DNA of 64,000 bases, taken from the NCBI GenBank assembly GCA_963736575.1, contig CAVTPD010000001.1:434001-498000 (forward strand). Direction: 5' to 3'. This document shows, piece by piece, positions 33,657 through 41,099 of this stretch; positions within the stretch are counted from its first letter, which is position 1; the number at the start of each line of letters is the position of its first letter. The notes below the pieces were generated by a model. That model made no database searches, was not told the origin of the DNA, and worked only from the letters and a program-made list of their open reading frames with translations. Position numbers and translations under genes: made by a program. The stretch comes from CAVTPD01 sp963736575. GTDB taxonomy: Bacteria > Bacteroidota > Bacteroidia > Cytophagales > JAAEPT01.

Positions 33657-35063
33657 TTAAATATTTTTCATAAAGTTAAATAATAAACGTACACCGTAAC
33701 CGGTACCGTTTTTACCTCTGTATCCCGAAACGTGCGGTAGATACGCTGGACCCGCAATATCAATATGCATCCAGTTATAATCAACGAAATGCTCTAAGAA
33801 TTTTGCCGCCGTAGTAGCTCCGGCGTGCCCATTTCCTAAATTTGTTAAATCAGCAATGTCAGATTTAAGTTGTTCTTCATAATCTTTCCAAAGCGGAAAT
33901 TCTACTAAACGTTCAGAAACTGAATTAGCAGCAGTTTTTATTTTAGCGGTGTTCTCTTCGGTATTACTGAAAATAACAGCGCCTTCATGCCCAACAGCTC
34001 TTAAGGCCGCCCCAGTTAAGGTAGCAACATCTATACAAATTGAAGGCGTAAATTTTTTAGCATAACTTAAGGCATCGGCTAAAACTAATCTTCCTTCAGC
34101 ATCTGTATTCATAACTTCTACCGTAGTTCCGCTAAACATTTTAATCACATCTCCGGGCGCAATGGCTTCATTAGAAATATGGTTGTCTGTAAGTGGGATT
34201 AAAACAACAATAGCTTTGTCTACTTTATTGTAAACAGCGGCCAACAATGCAGCAAAAACTGCTGCCGAACCTGCCATGTCACATTTCATAATGTCCATGG
34301 AGCCAGCAGTTGGTTTTAAACTTAATCCGCCAGTATCGTATACAATTCCTTTGCCCACTAAAACTATGGGGTTGCTGTTCTTTTTAATATTATAACTTAG
34401 CTGAAGTAAGTAAGGCGATTGTTTACTTCCTTGGTTTACAGCCAAAATTCCCCCAAACTTGTTTTTCTTCAATTGTTTTTTGTCGAAGATTTCAATTTCT
34501 ACCGGAAGGCTTTTTAATTCCTTTTTTACAATCTCTATGTATTTATCGGTGGTTAAGAAATTAGAGGGATGGTTTACCAAGTTACGGGCTATAAAAACCG
34601 CTTTATTGGTGTTTCTAATTTCTTTTAATTCTTTTTCAGTCTTAAATATGTTTTTGGGTAAGTACAGTTGTAAAGCAAAAGATGTTTCAGTTTTTTTATA
34701 CTCGTTGAATTCGTAAGAAGATAACTCTAACCCTTCTAAAAAAGACAAAACCCATTCTTTTTCTTCCGTAGATTTTTCTAACTGAAGGGTTTCTATTTTA
34801 TTCTTTTTCAGAAAAGAATAAACTTCAAAACCAAGGTTTCTGGTGGCTTCTAGAGCTAAATTGTTACCGTCTGTTTTTTCGACTTTAATAAAAAGATCGA
34901 AATGGCTGAAACGGTTGATTATGCTAAATTTCTTATCCTGAAATTGAAGCTTTAGATAGGCGCTTTCTTCAGAAGATAGATTTAGTTCATCTATTTTTTC
35001 GGAAGGTGTAAGATAAAGCCGCGAAGTATTTTTACTTTTAGAATTGGAAAATTGAAACTTCAT
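33657..35063 (-). CDS. Leucyl aminopeptidase family (M17) protein
   Basis: 468 residues. Two-metal aminopeptidase of the M17 family. The signature NTDAEGRLVLAD is intact, with VLVGKGIVYDTGGLSLKP and DMAGSAAV providing the other metal and catalytic residues. The N-terminal domain is more divergent. Some M17 members act as cysteinylglycinases or PepA-type peptidases; the substrate range is not evident. It begins 48 bp from the divergent rsmA and appears to head the minus-strand run through pdxA. Confidence 0.9.
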   Translation of the reverse strand: MKFQFSNSKSKNTSRLYLTPSEKIDELNLSSEESAYLKLQFQDKKFSIINRFSHFDLFIKVEKTDGNNLALEATRNLGFEVYSFLKKNKIETLQLEKSTEEKEWVLSFLEGLELSSYEFNEYKKTETSFALQLYLPKNIFKTEKELKEIRNTNKAVFIARNLVNHPSNFLTTDKYIEIVKKELKSLPVEIEIFDKKQLKKNKFGGILAVNQGSKQSPYLLQLSYNIKKNSNPIVLVGKGIVYDTGGLSLKPTAGSMDIMKCDMAGSAAVFAALLAAVYNKVDKAIVVLIPLTDNHISNEAIAPGDVIKMFSGTTVEVMNTDAEGRLVLADALSYAKKFTPSICIDVATLTGAALRAVGHEGAVIFSNTEENTAKIKTAANSVSERLVEFPLWKDYEEQLKSDIADLTNLGNGHAGATTAAKFLEHFVDYNWMHIDIAGPAYLPHVSGYRGKNGTGYGVRLLFNFMKNI

Positions 35064-35111
35064 TTTTCTTAAAGAGTTAAAATCGAAATTACCAATTATT
35101 AAACGTTTTTA

Positions 35112-35885
35112 ATGGTAAAGCCAAAAAAACATCTGGGACAACATTTTCTTACGGATCTTAGTATTGCCGAAAGGATTGTAGAAAGTTTAGAAATTAATAC
35201 CAACGACAGAGTAATTGAAGTTGGACCCGGAACCGGTGTGTTAACCCAATACTTGGTAAAAAAAGAAATTGATTTTTCAGTAGTAGAAATTGATACCGAG
35301 TCGGTAGAATACTTAGAAGAACATTATCCGGACCTTAAGATTTTAAGCAAAGATTTTCTTCGTTTAAACTTGGTAGAAGAATTTGGATCGCCTTTAAAAA
35401 TTATTGGTAATTTTCCGTACAACATTTCTTCGCAGATTTTCTTTAAAGTTTTAGAATTTAAAAATGATGTAACAGAATGCGTAGGTATGCTTCAAAAAGA
35501 AGTAGCCGAACGTATTGCTTCACCACACGGAAATAAAACGTACGGGATTTTAAGTGTTTTTCTACAAGCGTATTACGATATAGATTATTTGTTTACGGTA
35601 GAACCGCATGTTTTTAACCCACCACCTAAAGTAAGATCTGCTGTAATTCGTTTAAAAAGGAACCAAACTAAGGAAATTGATTGTTCTGAAAAGCTGTTTT
35701 TTGCGGTTGTAAAACAAGGGTTTAATAACCGTAGGAAGACTTTGCGTAACGCACTTAAAAGTTTTAACTTGCCGCCCGAAGTCACAGCAAATGATGTCTT
35801 CAATAAAAGGGCCGAACAATTATCTATAGACGATTTTATTCAACTTACAAAAACGGTAGCAGCCGCGCTTAATGGCACAATTTGA
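35112..35885 (+). CDS. rsmA: 16S rRNA dimethyladenosine transferase RsmA/KsgA
   Basis: 257 residues. Dimethylates two adjacent adenosines near the 3' end of 16S rRNA in 30S maturation. Motifs: KKHLGQHFLTD at the N-terminus, VIEVGPGTGVLTQ (SAM binding) and IGNFPYNISSQI (catalytic motif IV, NFPY). Its last 14 bp overlap the mgtE start, so the two are cotranscribed. Confidence 0.97.
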   Translation: MVKPKKHLGQHFLTDLSIAERIVESLEINTNDRVIEVGPGTGVLTQYLVKKEIDFSVVEIDTESVEYLEEHYPDLKILSKDFLRLNLVEEFGSPLKIIGNFPYNISSQIFFKVLEFKNDVTECVGMLQKEVAERIASPHGNKTYGILSVFLQAYYDIDYLFTVEPHVFNPPPKVRSAVIRLKRNQTKEIDCSEKLFFAVVKQGFNNRRKTLRNALKSFNLPPEVTANDVFNKRAEQLSIDDFIQLTKTVAAALNGTI

Positions 35886-37221
35886 GATCACCAGAGAGTT
35901 TATTGAAACTATCGAAAAAGCGGTAGAGGCTAACGATAGAGATTTTATTCTTTCGGAGATTAAGGATTTACATGCCGTTGATATTAATTCCATTTTAGAG
36001 GAATTAGAAACCGACGAAGCTAAATACATTTTCGATATATTAGAAGTGGATGTTCAGGCAGAAATTATTTCTGAATTGGATCCTGATATTCGTGTTCGGT
36101 TTCTAAAAAATTTTACAGCCGAAAATGTTGCTTCTTTTCTGGAATACGCAGAATCTGATGATGCTGCCGATATTCTTAACGAGCAAGAAGTAGAGTTTAG
36201 AGACGAAGTTCTAGACAACATTGAAGACCAAGAAGTAGCCGCCAATATTTTAGAATTGGTACACTACGAAGAAAGTAGCGCGGGTTCCCTAATGGCTAAG
36301 GAATTTGTGAAAGCCAATGTGCGTTGGTCGGTTGTACAATGTATTGAAGAAATTAGAAGACAGGCTTTAAAAGTAGATAAGTTGTATTCCATCTATGTTG
36401 TAGATGACAAGAATAAATTAATGGGAAGGGTTTCTTTAAAGAAAATTCTTCTTTCTTCAGATGAGGTAAGAATAGGGGATATTTACGAAGAAGATGTTCA
36501 TTACATTGAAGCTTATGAGTCAACAGAAAAAGTTACTCAGATTATGAGTAAGTATGACTTAGATGCACTTCCGGTAGTAAATCTTCAGCAAAAATTATTA
36601 GGTAGAATTACTATTGATGATGTTATTGATGTAATTACCGAGCAAGCCGAAGCAGAAAGACAAATGATGACGGGTATTTCCAATTCCAGATCGGGGTTAG
36701 AAACCTTTGTGGGATCGGTCACCTCTAGATTGCCATGGTTGTTAATTGGTATGATTGGTGGTTTATTAGGGGCAAATTTAATAGGCTTTTTTGAAGCCGA
36801 TTTAATTGCTGTACCTGCTATGGCTTTCTTTATTCCGTTAATTACAGCAACGGGCGGTAATGTAGGTATTCAGTCTTCTTCTGTAGTAGTGCAAGGTTTG
36901 GCCAATAAGTCGGCATTTGAAGATTCTTGGGTTACAAAAGCATTTAAATCGTTTTTGGTAGCCTTAGCTAATGGTTTAGTGATTTCATTAATTGTATTTG
37001 CCTTTAATTTCTTCTTTGCACCAGATTTACATTTAGCAGTAGTAATTTCTTTAGCATTATATAGTGTTGTGGTTTTGGCATCATTAACTGGTACCCTAAC
37101 TCCATTAATACTTGATAAATTCGGGATTAATCCGGCCATGGCCAGTGGGCCTTTTATTACTACATCAAACGATATATTGGGTATTACTGTTTATTTCCTT
37201 GTAGCCAGAATGTTACTATAA
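35872..37221 (+). CDS. mgtE: Magnesium transporter MgtE
   Basis: 449 residues. Architecture: N-terminal helical superhelix (about 1-130), a pair of CBS domains (about 135-255) that gate the channel by sensing cytosolic magnesium, a plug helix, and five membrane helices (about 285-449). The C-terminal membrane part has the conserved PLITATGGNVGIQSS segment. Length is typical. It overlaps rsmA by 14 bp. Confidence 0.95.
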   Translation: MAQFEITREFIETIEKAVEANDRDFILSEIKDLHAVDINSILEELETDEAKYIFDILEVDVQAEIISELDPDIRVRFLKNFTAENVASFLEYAESDDAADILNEQEVEFRDEVLDNIEDQEVAANILELVHYEESSAGSLMAKEFVKANVRWSVVQCIEEIRRQALKVDKLYSIYVVDDKNKLMGRVSLKKILLSSDEVRIGDIYEEDVHYIEAYESTEKVTQIMSKYDLDALPVVNLQQKLLGRITIDDVIDVITEQAEAERQMMTGISNSRSGLETFVGSVTSRLPWLLIGMIGGLLGANLIGFFEADLIAVPAMAFFIPLITATGGNVGIQSSSVVVQGLANKSAFEDSWVTKAFKSFLVALANGLVISLIVFAFNFFFAPDLHLAVVISLALYSVVVLASLTGTLTPLILDKFGINPAMASGPFITTSNDILGITVYFLVARMLL

Positions 37222-37228
37222 CAACACC

Positions 37229-38173
37229 GTGAAATCATTCAAAATTATTATTGTAGACGATGTTCATTCGTCTTTATTTCCGCTTCTGGAAAACAATCAC
37301 CATTCTTACGAATACCAACCAACTATTTCTAGAGAAGACCTAAAACGTGTTTTACCAGAATATGATGGTATTATTATAAGAAGCAAAACCCTTGTGGACA
37401 AAGATCTAATAGATGCTACAGATCATTTGCATTTTGTAGCCAGAGCTGGGGCAGGTTTAGACACCATAGATGTTGATTTGCTTCGGAAGGAAAAAATAGC
37501 TTTACTAAATGCACCAGAAGGAAATGCGGACTCTTTAGGGGAACATGCTTTAGGCTTATTACTTTCTCTAACTAATAATATTTGTAAAAGCCACCAAGAA
37601 GTGATCAATTACATTTGGGACCGGGAAGGAAACAGGGGTACTGAACTTAATGGGAAAACAGTAGGCGTTATTGGTTATGGTTACATGGGTAAATCGGCAT
37701 CTAAGCGTTATAAAAGTATGGGCTGCCATGTCTTAGCTTTTGATAAATACCTTAAGAATTATTCTGATGAAGTGGTGAAAGAAAGCTCGTTAGAAGAGAT
37801 TTTTGAGAAGGCAGATGTTTTAAGTTTACACATACCTTTAACCAATGAAACCAAAGGATTCTACAACCTTGAGTTCTTCAAAAAATTTAAAAAGCCTGTT
37901 TATTTCATCAATACTTCTAGAGGGAAAGTAGTAGTGCATAAAGACCTAATTCTAGCTTTAGAGCAAGGTTTTGTGAAAGCTGTTGGTTTAGATGTTTTCG
38001 AAAACGAAAAGCTAAATACCTTGACTTCGGAAGAAAAAGAAACCTTTGAAATAATGGCTAAAAATCCTAATGTGATCTTCACCCCACACATTGGTGGTTG
38101 GAGTTTTGAATCCTACACAAAAATCAATGAAGTTTTGGTAAATAAGATCAACCATTTGGCCTCGTTTTTTTAA
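37229..38173 (+). CDS. D-isomer-specific 2-hydroxyacid dehydrogenase (SerA-like)
   Basis: 314 residues from GTG 37229. NAD-dependent 2-hydroxyacid dehydrogenase fold: substrate-domain RAGAGLDTID, Rossmann GYGYMG (149-154), INTSRGKVV with the catalytic arginine, and TPHIGGWSFES with the catalytic histidine. There is no C-terminal ACT domain, so a phosphoglycerate dehydrogenase of the short type or another 2-hydroxyacid dehydrogenase are both possible. It begins 7 bp after mgtE. Confidence 0.88.
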   Translation: MKSFKIIIVDDVHSSLFPLLENNHHSYEYQPTISREDLKRVLPEYDGIIIRSKTLVDKDLIDATDHLHFVARAGAGLDTIDVDLLRKEKIALLNAPEGNADSLGEHALGLLLSLTNNICKSHQEVINYIWDREGNRGTELNGKTVGVIGYGYMGKSASKRYKSMGCHVLAFDKYLKNYSDEVVKESSLEEIFEKADVLSLHIPLTNETKGFYNLEFFKKFKKPVYFINTSRGKVVVHKDLILALEQGFVKAVGLDVFENEKLNTLTSEEKETFEIMAKNPNVIFTPHIGGWSFESYTKINEVLVNKINHLASFF

Positions 38174-38206
38174 ATACCATTAAAATTCTTTAATTTAGTC
38201 TTATCG

Positions 38207-38243
38207 AAGAACGGGTGCTTTGCACACCGTTCTTTTGTTTTTT
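38207..38243 (+). terminator. Terminator after the 2-hydroxyacid dehydrogenase gene
   Basis: AAGAACGG-GTGC pairs with GCAC-ACCGTTCTT across a TTT loop (12 bp with one bulged base), then TTGTTTTTT. It separates the rsmA-mgtE-dehydrogenase run from greA. Confidence 0.8.
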
Positions 38244-38275
38244 ACAGCAACAGAGAATAAAAAATTCCTATATAT

Positions 38276-38749
38276 ATGTCAAAGTACACTTACGTAACCA
38301 AAGATGGGTTAAAGAAACTTCAGGACGAATTAAACGAGTTAAAAACACACGGCAGAAGAGATATATCTAACCAGATTGCTGAGGCTAGAGATAAAGGTGA
38401 CTTAAGTGAGAATGCTGAATACGATGCCGCAAAAGATGCACAAGGAATGCTTGAAATGAGAATAGCAGGTCTTGAATCTAAAGTAGCAAGTGCCAGAATT
38501 TTAGATGAAACTAATATTGATATAAGCAAGGTTTCTATACTTTCTACCGTTAGAATTAAGAACAAGAAAAACGGTGCCGAAATGACGTATAGTATTGTAC
38601 CCGAAGAAGAAGCAGATCTTAAAACGGGTAAGATTTCTATGATGTCACCAATTGCTGCTGGTTTGTTGGGTAAAGCTCAAGGAGATACCGTTAAAGTAAC
38701 TGTTCCGGCGGGTGAATTAGAGTTTGAAGTAATTGAAATTACGCGTTAA
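38276..38749 (+). CDS. greA: Transcription elongation factor GreA
   Basis: 157 residues. It rescues backtracked RNA polymerase by stimulating transcript cleavage. The N-terminal coiled coil (TKDGLKKLQDELNELK through about residue 75) carries the acidic tip around LSENAEYDAAKDAQ, and the C-terminal FKBP-like domain includes ISMMSPIAAGLLGKAQGD. It is followed by the HIT gene after 3 bp. Confidence 0.97.
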   Translation: MSKYTYVTKDGLKKLQDELNELKTHGRRDISNQIAEARDKGDLSENAEYDAAKDAQGMLEMRIAGLESKVASARILDETNIDISKVSILSTVRIKNKKNGAEMTYSIVPEEEADLKTGKISMMSPIAAGLLGKAQGDTVKVTVPAGELEFEVIEITR

Positions 38750-38752
38750 GTT

Positions 38753-39055
38753 ATGGCTTCTATTTTTACAAAAATCATAAGTGGGGAGCTTCCTTGTCAT
38801 AAATTGGCAGAGGACGATAACTATTTAGCGTTTTTAGATATTAGTCCCTTAACTCCCGGACATGCATTGGTGATTCCGAAAAAAGAGGTCGACTATATTT
38901 TTGATATGGATCAACCGCTTTTGGAAGGGATTATGCCATTTGCAGGCAAAGTAGCTAAAGCTATAGAAAAGGTAGTTCCGTGTAAAAGAATTGGGGTTAC
39001 CGTAATAGGTTTAGAAGTACCACATGCTCACGTTCATTTAATACCAATGAATTAA
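38753..39055 (+). CDS. HIT family protein, C-terminus cut by an in-frame stop
   Basis: 100 residues. Histidine-triad nucleotide hydrolase or transferase fold, with the active motif HAHVHLIP at 91-98 complete and an N-terminal IFTKIISGELPC typical of the family. The frame stops at TAA 39053-39055, directly after HLIPMN. Bacteroidota HIT proteins are normally about 130 residues and continue with a DMNF/ARF...EE tail. That tail is present in frame after the stop (39056-39145). The catalytic triad is retained, so a shortened active protein is possible. It is cotranscribed with greA. Confidence 0.88.
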   Translation: MASIFTKIISGELPCHKLAEDDNYLAFLDISPLTPGHALVIPKKEVDYIFDMDQPLLEGIMPFAGKVAKAIEKVVPCKRIGVTVIGLEVPHAHVHLIPMN

Positions 39056-39145
39056 GTAAGTGATATGAATTTTGCTAAACCGAAAATGGAAATCTCTAGC
39101 GAAGAGTTAGCAGAATTGGCTGCTAAAATAGCGGCTCATATTTAA
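39056..39145 (+). other. In-frame remnant of the HIT protein C-terminus beyond the stop
   Basis: 29 sense codons then TAA at 39143-39145, in the same frame as the HIT gene. The encoded VSDMNFAKPKMEISSEELAE corresponds to the tail seen in full-length HIT proteins. The joined frame would be 130 residues, the normal family length. Confidence 0.75.
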
Positions 39146-39171
39146 GCTAAAAAGAAATTAGTATTTATAGG

Positions 39172-39199
39172 AAAGCCTCTGAGAAATCAGGGGCTTTTT
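39172..39199 (+). terminator. Terminator of the greA-HIT unit
   Basis: AAAGCCTCTGA and TCAGGGGCTTT form an 11-bp stem (one T-G wobble) with a GAAA tetraloop (39183-39186), followed by a short T run. The 3' side touches the stop codon of the convergent nucleotidyltransferase gene. Confidence 0.8.
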
Positions 39200-39713
39200 A
39201 GTTAGTTGATTTATTTTTGTTGCGTTCTTCAAGAATTTTTTTTAATTCATGTGCATCTACTTTATCTTTTAAGTTGTTATCTAACCGTTTAACTTTTTCT
39301 TTAATACTAATTAGATGATGAATGTTTATAATTCTCATTTCTATGTCTTTATAATTGTTTTTTACAGCATTTTCAAAACATAAATCATACGATAAATCGT
39401 CGTTTAAAATAGTTGTCATTAAGTCAACCTTAAACTCTTCTTGATCATCAAAGAGTCTCATGGGGGTAGGGTGATCAAATGGACGTGAGTTGATTATAGA
39501 GTCTATCGTCTCTTTGTCATACCTTAAGTCTAAAAGGGCTTTAGAAAGTTTAAGCATGTTTTCTTTTGTTGGTCTAAGCCATAAATCCATATCACCAGTA
39601 TATCTTGGATAACCATGGAAACCGACAGCAAGCCCTCCAACTAAAACAAAGTCAACCTTGTGTTTATTGAGAATAGAGAGTACTTCTAAATAAAAATCGT
39701 TTTCTAAATCCAT
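39198..39713 (-). CDS. MNT-type nucleotidyltransferase (AbiEii/DUF6036-like)
   Basis: 171 residues of the minimal nucleotidyltransferase fold: VLVGGLAVGFHGYPRYTGDMDLWL gives the GG loop (26-27) and the metal ligands Asp41 and Asp43, with a third acidic residue Asp97 in FKVDLM. Such stand-alone proteins include toxin-antitoxin components (AbiEii, MNT of HEPN/MNT pairs) as well as resistance nucleotidyltransferases. The start ATG at 39711-39713 overlaps the end of a 60-residue gene by 10 bp, so the two are translated together. Confidence 0.82.
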   Translation of the reverse strand: MDLENDFYLEVLSILNKHKVDFVLVGGLAVGFHGYPRYTGDMDLWLRPTKENMLKLSKALLDLRYDKETIDSIINSRPFDHPTPMRLFDDQEEFKVDLMTTILNDDLSYDLCFENAVKNNYKDIEMRIINIHHLISIKEKVKRLDNNLKDKVDAHELKKILEERNKNKSTN

Positions 39714-39886
39714 TCCATACGGCGTTTACCAGAATTATGCTTGGTTTGGTTTTTCATGGACTCTCGCAATGCCTTCATGTATTCCCATTTTCTGGCAAAA
39801 GACCATTGTATATATTCCAACCTCCAACGAAGTTCATCGTTTTCCGGGTCAGTGTTATTAGCATTCCATTCTAGTTTTCTGCCCAT
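39704..39886 (-). CDS. Small basic protein coupled to the nucleotidyltransferase
   Basis: 60 residues, rich in W, R and K (ELRWRLEYIQWSFARKWEYM in the centre). It is not a HEPN domain (too short, no RxxxxH), nor a recognised antitoxin. Its 3' end overlaps the nucleotidyltransferase start by 10 bp, and the pair stands alone on the minus strand between unrelated genes. A functional partnership is inferred from the overlap. Confidence 0.65.
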   Translation of the reverse strand: MGRKLEWNANNTDPENDELRWRLEYIQWSFARKWEYMKALRESMKNQTKHNSGKRRMEWI

Positions 39887-41074
39887 GTAGAAAGATTTAT
39901 GATGTTAATATAAGGGATTGGAGGGGCTTCTTCAAATATTGATTAGAAATGAAATAGAGATTACAAATGGGAAACACTTGCTTTACGTAGATTAGAAGAT
40001 CTCTATTTCAATTCCGAATTTATTGTAAACTTCTTCTATGTTTTTTGTACACTCTTTATCAATGAAATTTTCAGGATTATTCAAGTTGATTTGAAATTTT
40101 TGCATGATTTGACAATTAGACAAGTCTTTAAAATAATTTCTAGTGTTGCAATTTAAAAGATTAAAAGCTAATATTGCCTAGCTAACCATTGTCTCCCACC
40201 AAATTTAACAAGTTCGGCGTTTAAGAATCAAACCCTTGCTGTTTTAGTAATTGGGAAGAAAATCTAAGAATAGTATTTTTCTGAAGCCAGTTGACGACTT
40301 TACTTTTTGACTTCTTTAAACTTCATGAAAGAATGGGATCTAGATTGAAATGAAACTTTATTAATATCTGGAACGGCATTGTCATTTGAATAGAGAATGT
40401 GTTTTCAAGTAGTTATAGTTAAAAATTTCTTTGAAATTTGATATTTGCTATAGTTCCAATAATTTGTTTGCTAAAGAAATTATAACTTTAAAAGCTCTGT
40501 TTCCGAATATGTGTCATTTTTTTTGAGAGGATTAGCGTAATTGACTCAGTCCATGAAAAACATAATGATACGTCATCTTAGGTTTGTATGGGTACTAGAT
40601 TTTTATTATAGTTTTTTAGGCTATTGTTTTTCAAGTAAGCATTGTATATTTAATTTCCTCTATAATTATGGAGAGATATCTATTTTGAAAGTAATGTCTT
40701 TAGATTGAGTTTTGAACATTTTCCGATGCTTTTAATCAATTCTTACATTAGCTCGAAAGTTCTCTTTAAATAGTCTTTCTCTTTGGTTTTGATTAGCTTG
40801 ATATTGAACATAGAAATCCAAAAATGTAGTAGCGACAGTCGGGAATCTTAAATGGTCTTGCTAGACACTTTGATTGTGTGTCCAATAACTCATGTTATTT
40901 CACTCGAAAATTGATATTCTGTTTTCATCCCTTATCCGAATACATAAAAAAAGAATAGGCGTATTCTTATGAAGAACTTCGAAATGGAGAATCAGTCTTC
41001 CTGTTAAAACAGTCATTAAAAATATTTGGCTTCGAAGAAAAATTGATTTGACATTTGAGACATCTGAGTTAAGA
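39887..41074. other. Gene-free interval of about 1.2 kb
   Basis: No convincing gene, RNA or repeat is seen. One open minus-strand stretch at 39992-40177 encodes a coding-looking tail (QKFQINLNNPENFIDKE, then EEVYNKFGIEIEIF and a stop) without a good start, so it may be the end of a decayed gene. The remainder is low in G+C and full of stops in all frames. It lies between two loci with disrupted genes (HIT and gcvP). Confidence 0.4.
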
Positions 41075-41099
41075 CAAAAAAAGAAGCCCTTAGGCTTCT
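41075..41099 (-). terminator. Terminator downstream of gcvP
   Basis: Read on the minus strand: AGAAGCC, loop TAAG, GGCTTCT, then a run of T (A7 on the plus strand at about 41075-41082). The stem is 7 bp and overlaps the gcvP stop codon (41090-41092). Confidence 0.75.

Noticed and set aside
39053..39055. Stop-codon readthrough or recoding in the HIT gene
   Set aside because: TAA is the least leaky stop and the following bases are not a known readthrough context; no SECIS- or PYLIS-like element is evident.
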